NCBI GenBank assembly: GCA_012799425.1
Contig: JAAZLF010000392.1
Span: 1-8,863 of the forward strand
Reading direction: 5' to 3'
DNA from: Actinomycetales bacterium
Lineage (GTDB): Bacteria; Actinomycetota; Actinomycetes; Actinomycetales; Dermabacteraceae
Length of the DNA: 8,863 bases
Below are positions 1-5,444 of this stretch, one piece after another; positions within the stretch are counted from its first letter, which is position 1; each line of letters opens with the position of its first letter. Below the pieces are notes generated by a model that did not search any database, had not been told where the DNA came from, and worked only from the letters and a program-made list of their open reading frames with translations. The position numbers and the translations under genes are program-made.

Positions 1-33
1 GAGGGGGCGAGAGGTCGAAGCGGTCACCCCCTC
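1..33 (-). terminator. Candidate terminator hairpin after metQ
   Basis: GAGGGGG at 1-7 is the exact reverse complement of CCCCCTC at 27-33, giving a 7-bp GC-rich stem with a 19-nt loop that begins 7 nt past the metQ stop codon. Two more pairs (9/25 and 10/24) could form inside after a mismatch. Position fits a transcription terminator for the metNIQ operon, but no T-rich run can be seen because the window ends at the stem base. It may simply be chance in GC-rich DNA. Confidence 0.35.
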
Positions 34-40
34 AGGCTAC

Positions 41-880
41 TCAGAACGCGGGGATGACCGCGCCGGAGTAGTTCTCCTCGATGAAGGAGCGGACGTCCTC
101 GGAGTGCAGCAGCTCGTCGAGCGCCTTCAGCGCCTCGCTGTCCTTGTCCTCGGTGCGCACCACGAGCATGTTCGCGTAGGGGTTGTCCTCGCCGGATTCG
201 AGCACGAGGGCATCCTCGGCAGGGCTCAGATCGGCCTCGAGGGCGTAGTTGCCGTTGATCACGGCGAGCGCGTAGTCGCCCAGCGTGCGGGGCAGCAGCG
301 CGGGGTCGATCTCCTGCAGGTCGAGGTTCTTGGGGTTCTCGTCGATGTCGTCCGGGGTGGCCTCGGTGGGCTCGATCCCGTCGGCCAGGGTGAGCAGGCC
401 CTCGGAGGCGAGCAGCGCGAGGGCGCGCCCGCGGTTGGTGGGGTCGTTCGGGATGCCGACGGAGGCGCCGTCCTCGACCTCGTCGAGCGAGGTCAGCGAC
501 TCCGAGAACACGCCCAGCGGCTCGATGTGGACGCCCTCGTAGGGGGTCAGCTCGTAGCCGTTCTCCGCGATCTCGGTCTCGAGGTAGGGCAGGTGCTGGA
601 AGAAGTTCGCATCCACCTCGCCCTCGCTCAGCAGACGGTTCGGGATCGGGTACTCGGTCTGCTCCTGCAGATCGAGCTCGAGCCCGGCGTCGGCGGCGAG
701 GTTGTCCTTCACGAAGGTGAGGATCTCCATGTGGGGCATCGGAGTGGCGGCGATGCGGATCGTGGTGGTGCCGCCCTCCTCGGTCAGCGGTGCCTCGTCC
801 TCGCCACCGCAGGCGGCGAGGGTGAGGGCGGCCAGGCCGGCGCCGGAGGCGAACAGGGTGCGACGGGAGATGGTGCTCAT
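41..880 (-). CDS. metQ: MetQ/NlpA-family methionine-binding lipoprotein
   Basis: Substrate-binding lipoprotein of the methionine ABC importer, expected to be anchored to the outer face of the membrane and to hand D/L-methionine to MetI. 279 aa, close to the usual length of about 270-280. The first 24 residues are a lipoprotein signal: SRRTLF at 5-10 is a twin-arginine-like motif, followed by a hydrophobic stretch and the lipobox LAAC with the lipidated cysteine at C24. The mature part opens with an acidic linker and then the family's first strand (TTTIRIAATPMPHMEILTF). The ATG at 880 was chosen over the upstream in-frame ATG at 922 because it places the signal peptide at the N-terminus and has a good ribosome binding site (887-894). 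Last gene of metN-metI-metQ, 25 nt after metI. That this is a MetQ/NlpA lipoprotein is firm from sequence and context; methionine as ligand is inferred from the complete operon. Confidence 0.93.
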   Translation of the reverse strand: MSTISRRTLFASGAGLAALTLAACGGEDEAPLTEEGGTTTIRIAATPMPHMEILTFVKDNLAADAGLELDLQEQTEYPIPNRLLSEGEVDANFFQHLPYLETEIAENGYELTPYEGVHIEPLGVFSESLTSLDEVEDGASVGIPNDPTNRGRALALLASEGLLTLADGIEPTEATPDDIDENPKNLDLQEIDPALLPRTLGDYALAVINGNYALEADLSPAEDALVLESGEDNPYANMLVVRTEDKDSEALKALDELLHSEDVRSFIEENYSGAVIPAF

Positions 881-886
881 GAGGGG

Positions 887-894
887 TTCCTTCT
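887..894 (-). promoter_or_regulatory. metQ ribosome binding site (decides start)
   Basis: The minus strand reads AGAAGGAA, then six bases, then ATG at 880. No comparable site precedes the in-frame ATG at 922, which lies inside the end of metI. This supports the shorter MetQ beginning MSTISRRTLF. Confidence 0.75.
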
Positions 895-905
895 CTGCGA
901 GGGGT

Positions 906-1607
906 TCAGGATGTGCGGGCACGGTGATCGACCGCGCGGGCCAGGCGGGAGCCGAGCAGCTGCACCAGGATCACGATCGCGACCAGCAGGATCACGGTGA
1001 CGATGATGATCTCGGTCTGGTAGCCGGTGTAGCCGCGGTTGTAGGCGAGCTGGCCCAGGCCGCCGGCGTTCACGGAGCCAGCCATGGCGGTGTAGCCGAT
1101 CACGGCGATCGTGGTGGTGGTGATCGAGCCGATGATGCCGGGCAGCGCCTCGGGGACCAGCACCTGGCGGATCACCTGCCAGCGGCTCGCGCCCATCATC
1201 CGCACCGCCTCGATCTTGCCGGCGGGGATCTCGCGCAGGTTCAGCTCGAACAGCCGCGCAGCGAAGGGCACCGCCGCGATGGTCAGGGCTATCATCGCCG
1301 CGTTCGGGCCGGTGGAGCGGCCGGTGATCGCCGAGGTGAGCGGGATGAGCGCGATGATCAGGATGAAGAACGGGAAGGAGCGCAGCACGTTGACCACGAA
1401 GCCGGTGACCTGGTTGACGCCCCTCACCAGCGGGGAGGCCGAGCCGTCGGTCTCGAACAGCGCGATGCCCAGCGGCAGCCCGAGCAGCACCGTCAGCCCC
1501 ATGGTCACGACGGTCATGTAGAGGGTGACCAAGGTGGCTTCCCAGGGACCGCCGTCCCAGCGGGTCAGCAGCGGGTTCGACGCCCATTCCTGCAGGATCT
1601 CGATCAT
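906..1607 (-). CDS. metI: MetI-family methionine ABC permease
   Basis: Transmembrane subunit of the methionine importer; two copies should form the pore that MetN drives. 233 aa, normal for MetI (about 215-235), with roughly five hydrophobic segments at about 26-51, 68-92, 104-120, 160-178 and 198-219. The cytoplasmic EAA loop that docks on the ATPase is clear at about 133-157 (EAVRMMGASRWQVIRQVLVP, with conserved E133, G139 and P152). ELNLREIPAGKIEA just before it is also typical of MetI. The start codon overlaps the metN stop as ATGA (1604-1607), indicating translational coupling, and a near-perfect Shine-Dalgarno lies 5 nt upstream inside metN. Ends 25 nt before metQ. Nothing abnormal seen. 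Confidence 0.94.
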   Translation of the reverse strand: MIEILQEWASNPLLTRWDGGPWEATLVTLYMTVVTMGLTVLLGLPLGIALFETDGSASPLVRGVNQVTGFVVNVLRSFPFFILIIALIPLTSAITGRSTGPNAAMIALTIAAVPFAARLFELNLREIPAGKIEAVRMMGASRWQVIRQVLVPEALPGIIGSITTTTIAVIGYTAMAGSVNAGGLGQLAYNRGYTGYQTEIIIVTVILLVAIVILVQLLGSRLARAVDHRARTS

Positions 1608-2620
1608 GCGAACACCTCCTTCGTGACCACGCCCGCCGACTCGAGCTCGGTGAGGAACGCGGTCAGGCCTTCCCGCGAGATCGGCTGGCCGGAGTGGTTG
1701 CGCAGCGCCAGCTGCACGCGGCCCACCTGGCGGCCGCCGATGGTCTCGATGGTGCCGGCGACGAGCGTCGCATCGGCCTCGTAGTTCTCGGCCAGACGGA
1801 TGAGGTCATCGGTGGTGCGGAACCGTTCGGAGTTGCCGTAATCGCAGTTGACCACGAGGGCGTCGATGCCGGTGGGCGCCGGCGGCAGCGGAATCAGCTC
1901 TGCGCTCAGCGGGCCGTGGGGATCCGCGGCGACGTCCAGCAGATCACCGGTCTGGGTGATGCGGCCGTCCTGCAGCAGGGTGACGGTGTCACAGACCTCG
2001 CGGACCACGCCCATCTCATGGGTGATGATCACGACGGTGATGCCGAGCCGTTCCCGCAGATCGCTGATCAGGCGCAGGATCTGGTGGGTGGTGGAGCCGT
2101 CGAGCGCGCTGGTGGGCTCGTCGCACAGCAGCACCTTCGGTTCGGCGGCGAGGCCGCGCGCGATGCCGACGCGCTGGATCTGGCCACCGGAGAGCTGCGC
2201 GGGATGGTTGTGCTCGCGGCCGCTGAGCCCCACCAGCTCGACCAGCTCTGCGACGCGCTCCTCACGCTGCGCGCGGGGGACTCCGGCGATCTCGAGCGGG
2301 TGGGCGATGTTCTGGGCGGCGGTGCGGGAGTCCAGCAGGTTCGCGTGCTGGAACACCATGCCGATGTTGCGGCGGGCGGCGCGCAGGGCGCGGCCGTCCA
2401 GCGCGGCGATGTCCGTGCCGTCCACCTCGACGCGCCCGGAGGTGGGCTTCTCCAGCCCGGTCAGGCAGCGGATGAGGGTCGACTTGCCGGCGCCGGAGCG
2501 GCCCACGATGCCGTGGACGCGGCCCGGTTCGAGGTGGAGGTCGATCCCGTCGAGCGCGACGACCGGGTCTCCGCCGCCGGGCGCGGGGAAGACCTTCGTG
2601 AGGCTGTCGAGAGTGATCAC
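1604..2620 (-). CDS. metN: MetN methionine ABC importer ATPase with NIL domain
   Basis: ATP-hydrolysing subunit of the methionine importer, on the cytoplasmic side of MetI. With the GTG start chosen here the protein is 338 aa, normal for MetN (about 340). In order: Walker A GRSGAGKST at 40-48, Q-loop Q91 (MVFQHANLL), signature LSGGQIQR at 143-150, Walker B and D-loop VLLCDEPTSALD at 163-174, H-loop H201. From about residue 260 a C-terminal NIL domain follows (IDALVVNCDYGNSERF onward), the fold through which MetN homologues bind methionine and are inhibited by it. The GTG at 2620 gives the expected opening ITLDSLTKVF. The frame is open upstream to an ATG at 2686, and a TTG at 2632 is also in frame. 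No strong ribosome binding site precedes any of the three, so the start is the uncertain part. First gene of the operon, diverging from the gene at 2850. Confidence 0.93.
   Translation of the reverse strand: MITLDSLTKVFPAPGGGDPVVALDGIDLHLEPGRVHGIVGRSGAGKSTLIRCLTGLEKPTSGRVEVDGTDIAALDGRALRAARRNIGMVFQHANLLDSRTAAQNIAHPLEIAGVPRAQREERVAELVELVGLSGREHNHPAQLSGGQIQRVGIARGLAAEPKVLLCDEPTSALDGSTTHQILRLISDLRERLGITVVIITHEMGVVREVCDTVTLLQDGRITQTGDLLDVAADPHGPLSAELIPLPPAPTGIDALVVNCDYGNSERFRTTDDLIRLAENYEADATLVAGTIETIGGRQVGRVQLALRNHSGQPISREGLTAFLTELESAGVVTKEVFA
1613..1621 (-). promoter_or_regulatory. metI ribosome binding site inside metN
   Basis: The minus strand reads AAGGAGGTG, nearly full complementarity to the 16S rRNA 3' end, 5 nt before the metI ATG. 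It lies within the last codons of metN, so MetI can be initiated strongly as well as by coupling from the ATGA overlap. Confidence 0.8.
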
Positions 2621-2849
2621 CCATGCAGTCAAGCACCCTCGCTCACCTCTCCGAAGCATCGCGTCATACTGCGAAACAAACCTCACAGGCCTGCAGGTCC
2701 GTGTGTGGACGAGGTCACTACGGCATCACGCCCTGACATCTGTCACCGGTGGGCCGTGAGCGATGCACCCGGGCTCGTGATCCCGCGCCCTACTGCGGGC
2801 GGCGGCCTGCCGGAAGAGTGGAGCCATCATCACCACGGAAGGACATCGC
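2621..2849. promoter_or_regulatory. Divergent intergenic region, metN versus membrane-protein operon
   Basis: 229 bp without a convincing gene; it must hold the promoters of both divergent operons. For metN a possible -10 is CAGTAT (minus strand, 2666-2671), but its -35 partner (TGCAGG at about 2690-2695) is poor. No convincing -35/-10 pair was found for the plus-strand operon. It contains the palindromes CCTGCAGG (2690-2697), TGACATCTGTCA (2734-2745) and the overlapping CACCGGTG (2744-2751). I looked for and did not see a SAM-type riboswitch core. Confidence 0.5.
2734..2745. promoter_or_regulatory. Candidate operator palindrome TGACATCTGTCA
   Basis: A perfect 5-bp inverted repeat with a 2-bp centre (TGACA-TC-TGTCA). 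NarL/LuxR-type response regulators commonly bind short inverted repeats with a 2-bp centre, as in the NarL 7-2-7 sites, and such a regulator is encoded at 4555-5184. The palindrome lies 104 bp before the first gene of that operon, consistent with autoregulation, and 113 bp before metN. It occurs once in this gap, so assignment rests on position and symmetry only. Confidence 0.35.
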
Positions 2850-3350
2850 ATGTTCCAGGACCTCCTCATCCAGCTCCACGCCCTCGTCTCCGGTCTCGAA
2901 CCCTGGCAGCAGCTGCTGGCGCTCGTCCCCGTCGGCGCGATCCCCTTCATCGAGTCCTACCTCGGCAGCTTCCTCGGCACCACGCTCGGCATCCATCCGG
3001 CGCTCGCGATCCCCGCCGCGGTGCTCGGGAACCTGCTGGCCACGTTCGTGGTCATCGCACTGGCCGGCCGGGCACGGGATGCCGTGACCGCGGGCCGCTC
3101 CATCCCACGCGAGAAGGACGAGCGCCCCTCGCGCTTCCGCGCGAAGGTCGCCTCCGCGCTCTCGAAGTACGGCGTGCCCGGTGTGTGCCTGCTGGGCCCG
3201 CTGATCGTCGCCTCGCAGATCACCGGCCCCACGCTCGTCGCCCTCGGCGCCGCCCGCAGCCGGGTCTACGTGTGGATGAGCGTCTCGATCGTGGCCTGGG
3301 GCGCGCTCTTCGGCGTCTTCGGCAGTCTGTTCCTGGCTGCGATCGTCTGA
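2850..3350 (+). CDS. Small multidrug efflux-type membrane protein
   Basis: 166-aa integral membrane protein with about four hydrophobic segments (roughly 21-43, 52-73, 107-133, 141-165) separated by a basic cytoplasmic loop at about 74-104. It resembles actinobacterial proteins annotated 'small multidrug efflux protein' (COG2426-like). Recognisable features are VGAIPFIESYLGS (28-40), GNLLATFVV (60-68) and the KYGVPGVCLLGPLIVASQIT segment (106-125), which fits this family's repeated half-pattern. No transport activity can be read from sequence, and that family name is historical rather than proven for most members. The ATG at 2850 is preceded by GGAAGGA (2837-2843) at 6 nt. First gene of a run with a histidine kinase 38 nt downstream and its regulator, suggesting it is the output, or a partner, of that sensor. 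A distant DedA-like relationship is an alternative description. Confidence 0.75.
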   Translation: MFQDLLIQLHALVSGLEPWQQLLALVPVGAIPFIESYLGSFLGTTLGIHPALAIPAAVLGNLLATFVVIALAGRARDAVTAGRSIPREKDERPSRFRAKVASALSKYGVPGVCLLGPLIVASQITGPTLVALGAARSRVYVWMSVSIVAWGALFGVFGSLFLAAIV

Positions 3351-3388
3351 GCCGCTAGGCTTCCGACGACCATCCCGAGAGGATCATC

Positions 3389-4558
3389 GTGACCCCCACC
3401 ATCGGCCGCCAGTGGAGCGTGTTCTACGCCTACACGGCATGGACTCTCGTCGGTGTGGTGGCGCTGCTCCCGCTGGGCATCGCGCTGTTCCTGGACCTGC
3501 GGATCCCGGCGGCCGTCGCCCACGCCCCGCTCACCACCGCCGTGCTGTGCGCACAGATCGCGCTCGGTGCCTGGTCCGCATGGCGGGCCATGACGGCGTG
3601 GGCCGCAGCCGCACCCGCTTCCGAGCGGGACCGCTGGGGCATGCGCGCGGTCGGGTCGCTCCCCTCCGACCTGTCGCTCGCGGCCGCGGCAGCACCCTCC
3701 GTGCTCATCGCGGGCAGCACCCTGCTCGCCGGCACCGATCCACGGCTGCTGGTCATCTCGCTGTCCCTGCTGGTCGCGACCGCCACGGTCCGGTGGCGGT
3801 GGGAGATCGGGCTGGGGATCACCGTGGCGTTCACGGGCGCAGTGACGCTGCTGCTGGGCGGCCTCCCGGCGGTGATCCCCAGCGGGAGTCTGGTCGTCGC
3901 GGCGGTGCTCACCGCCCGGCTGTCCCTATGGCTGGCCGCGATGGTGCGCGAGCTCGACGACGCCCGCGAGGCGCAGGCCCAGCTCGCCGTCGCCGAGGAG
4001 CGGCTGCGCTTCGCCCGCGACCTGCACGACGTCACCGGGCGGGATCTGTCCGTGATCGCGGTGAAGTCCGAACTGGTGGCCCAGCTGGCCGAGCGCGACG
4101 ATCCCCGCGCCGTCGAGCACAGCCGCGAGGTCGCCCAGATCGCCCGCACCTCCCTCGCCGAGATCCGCGCCCTGGTGCGCGGCTACCGCGAGGCGGATCT
4201 GGCCACCGAGCTGCAGGGCACCGCCTCGCTGCTGCGCTCGGCTCGGGCGGAGGTGAGCGTGCACGGCGACGCCGACGACGTCCCGGCCCTGCACCGCGGC
4301 ACCGCCGCCTGGGTGCTGCGGGAGGGCGGCACCAACATCCTGCGCCACGCCGATCCCTCGACCGTCACGATCACGCTCGGGGCCGACGGGGTCAGGCTCA
4401 TCAACGACGGCGCCCCCGGCGACGACACCGTGGCCGAGGGCAACGGGCTGACCGGGATGCGTGAGCGCCTCGGCGCCGCCTCCTCGCTCAGCGCGCACCG
4501 CCGGGACGGCACCTTCACCCTCGATGTCCGCTTCGATGCCCAGGAAGAGAGTCGATGA
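3389..4558 (+). CDS. DesK-like sensor histidine kinase (HisKA_3)
   Basis: Membrane sensor kinase, 389 aa, starting at GTG with GAGAGGA (3377-3383) 5 nt upstream. About six hydrophobic segments fill residues 11-182 (approximately 11-34, 46-63, 94-113, 118-134, 140-158, 161-182) with little extracellular sequence. As in DesK, the stimulus is therefore likely sensed in or at the membrane. A short helix (183-207) leads to the dimerisation domain with phospho-acceptor H213 (FARDLHDVTG). The ATPase domain has the N-box REGGTNILRHA (311-321, N316), LINDG (337-341) and the glycine box GNGLTGMRERL (351-361). The usual phosphatase glutamine or histidine four residues after D214 is R218 here. Partner of the regulator it overlaps (ATGA, 4555-4558). 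Signal unknown. DesK family membership is firm; a role in lipid desaturation is not implied, since no desaturase is nearby. Confidence 0.93.
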   Translation: MTPTIGRQWSVFYAYTAWTLVGVVALLPLGIALFLDLRIPAAVAHAPLTTAVLCAQIALGAWSAWRAMTAWAAAAPASERDRWGMRAVGSLPSDLSLAAAAAPSVLIAGSTLLAGTDPRLLVISLSLLVATATVRWRWEIGLGITVAFTGAVTLLLGGLPAVIPSGSLVVAAVLTARLSLWLAAMVRELDDAREAQAQLAVAEERLRFARDLHDVTGRDLSVIAVKSELVAQLAERDDPRAVEHSREVAQIARTSLAEIRALVRGYREADLATELQGTASLLRSARAEVSVHGDADDVPALHRGTAAWVLREGGTNILRHADPSTVTITLGADGVRLINDGAPGDDTVAEGNGLTGMRERLGAASSLSAHRRDGTFTLDVRFDAQEESR

Positions 4559-5184
4559 CCGCCTCCGATCCCCACGCCGCACTGCGCGTGATCCTCGTCG
4601 ACGACGAGAATCTGATCCGCTCCGCGCTCGCCACGATGCTCTCGCTCGAGTCGGGTCTCGAGGTGCGTGGGGAGGCGGCGACGGTCGCGGACGGCGCACG
4701 CCTGGCCGAGGCCGAGCAGCCCGATGTCGCGGTGCTCGACCTGCAGCTGCCCGACGGCGACGGCCTCGAGCTCGCCGCACGGATCGCGGAGCTCTCCCCC
4801 GCCACCCGCTGCCTGGTCCTCACCTCGCATGCCCGCCCCGGCTACCTCAAGCGGGCGCTCGCGCAGGGCGTGCTGGGCTTCCTGCCCAAGACGACCTCCG
4901 CCGATCAGCTGGCCCGCGCGGTGCGCTCGGTGGCCGCCGGGCGGCGCGTGATCGACCCGGAGCTCGCCGCGGAGACGATCTCCTCCGGCGACTCCCCGCT
5001 CACGCCGCGCGAGGCCGATGTGCTCGAATTCGCCGCCGACGGTGCCCCCATCGAGCAGATCGCGCGCCGCGCCCACCTGGCCGAGGGCACGGTGCGCAAT
5101 TACCTCTCCAGCGCACAGGCGAAGCTGCAGGCAGCGAACCGGCACGAAGCCGTCGCCCTCGCGCGCCGCCAGGGCTGGATCTGA
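4555..5184 (+). CDS. NarL/DesR-like response regulator
   Basis: Cytoplasmic transcription factor, 209 aa, the cognate partner of the kinase it overlaps by ATGA. The receiver domain (about 11-125) has the acidic pair D16/D17, phospho-acceptor D62 (AVLDLQLP), the switch T90 (LVLTSHA) and the conserved K112 (LPKTT). A LuxR/GerE-type helix-turn-helix follows at about 149-193 (LTPREADVLEFAADG, then IARRAHLAEGTVRNYLSSA as the recognition region). All key residues are present, so it should be functional. An AGGAAGAGAG stretch before the ATG can serve as ribosome binding site. Likely target: its own operon through the palindrome at 2734-2745 (inference). Its 3' end faces the lipoprotein gene across a repeat-rich gap. 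Confidence 0.95.
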   Translation: MTASDPHAALRVILVDDENLIRSALATMLSLESGLEVRGEAATVADGARLAEAEQPDVAVLDLQLPDGDGLELAARIAELSPATRCLVLTSHARPGYLKRALAQGVLGFLPKTTSADQLARAVRSVAAGRRVIDPELAAETISSGDSPLTPREADVLEFAADGAPIEQIARRAHLAEGTVRNYLSSAQAKLQAANRHEAVALARRQGWI

Positions 5185-5199
5185 GGCTCACCCACCCGC

Positions 5200-5262
5200 C
5201 CCGCCCCGGAGAACGGCCGGCCCGCCCCGGGGAGCGGACGCCCCGCCCCGGGGAGCGGCCGA
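5200..5262. repeat. Three tandem 21-bp GC-rich repeats
   Basis: Three units at 5200-5220, 5221-5241 and 5242-5262, exactly 21 bp apart. Each begins CCCGCCCCGG and continues with a purine-rich GGAGCGG-type part. Units 2 and 3 differ at only two positions; unit 1 has about four changes. They start 15 nt after the response-regulator stop. Because 21 is a multiple of 3 they read as heptapeptides in any frame (for example RPGER-type on the plus strand), but no start or domain supports coding. Slippage-prone intergenic repeat; possible extended 3' untranslated region. Confidence 0.85.
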
Positions 5263-5263
5263 G

Positions 5264-5311
5264 CGTTGCGCAGTTGGCGTTCTGGGCATCCAGAGCACCA
5301 ACTACGCAACG
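5264..5311. terminator. Long hairpin between convergent genes, possible bidirectional terminator
   Basis: Left arm CGTTGCGCAGTTGG (5264-5277) pairs with CCAACTACGCAACG (5298-5311) at 13 of 14 positions. The inner part continues as a second stem, 5279-5285 with 5290-5296 (CTGG/CCAG core, one G-U pair), closing a GCAT tetraloop. In all, 20 of 22 stem positions pair. It stands between two genes that end toward each other, where a bidirectional terminator would be expected. There is no T-run on either side, so it is not a textbook Rho-independent terminator. Confidence 0.6.
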
Positions 5312-5350
5312 GTCGACGGCAATAGCGCCAACTACGCAACGGTCGACGGC
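5294..5350 (+). repeat. 27-bp direct repeat, two copies at 30-bp period
   Basis: Copies at 5294-5320 and 5324-5350 match at 26 of 27 bases (only 5297 A versus 5327 G differs). The shared core runs CCAACTACGCAACG followed by GTCGACGGC. The first part of copy 1 is the right arm of the hairpin at 5264-5311. Copy 2 can pair with the same left arm equally well or slightly better (14 of 15 with the extra C5278-G5327 pair). Two copies separated by 3 nt do not make a CRISPR array. The duplication looks recent because it is nearly perfect outside any gene. Copy 2 ends 7 nt before the relic stop at 5358-5360. Confidence 0.85.
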
Positions 5351-5357
5351 GTCGAGG

Positions 5358-5444
5358 TCAGGCGCCCGCGCTGTCCGCGAAGCTCGCGTCCACGATCCCG
5401 GCCACGTCGAGCGGCTCGGAGTAGGTGATCTGCTCGGCCGCGAT
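5358..5444 (-). pseudogene. Cut-off 3' tail of the lipoprotein gene
   Basis: Directly after the TAG at 5445-5447 the same frame stays open for 28 codons and ends in TGA at 5358-5360. Every one of the 28 codons ends in G or C, like the neighbouring genes, and the peptide includes EPLDVAGIVDASF. That is the kind of ending (proline-leucine-aspartate, then a V-D-x-S-F segment) usual in SsuA/NMT1-type binding proteins. So this is the original C-terminus, separated by a single nonsense codon. With the TAG read as an amino acid the protein would be 341 aa. Confidence 0.8.

Noticed and set aside
2621..2849. SAM riboswitch or methionine-regulon operator ahead of metN
   Set aside because: No recognisable SAM-riboswitch core or known actinobacterial methionine-repressor palindrome (TAGAC-N6-GTCTA type) seen by eye; a covariance-model search would be needed to exclude it fully.
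1694..3358. Long plus-strand open frame (554 codons) opposite metN and through the small membrane gene
   Set aside because: Antisense shadow of high-GC coding DNA: composition dominated by Gly, Ala, Arg, Val and Asp without domains, and it crosses two well-supported genes and a promoter region.
4183..5145. Minus-strand open frame opposite the kinase and regulator
   Set aside because: No recognisable domain or ribosome binding site; the plus-strand genes have all catalytic residues in place.
5100..5339. Small minus-strand frame with heptapeptide repeats (RPLPGAG-like)
   Set aside because: The repeats come from the 21-bp DNA repeats, which are in frame on every reading; the frame runs into the regulator gene and has no start signal.
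5294..5350. Possible CRISPR array
   Set aside because: Only two repeat copies, 3 nt apart, with no spacers and no cas genes in the window.
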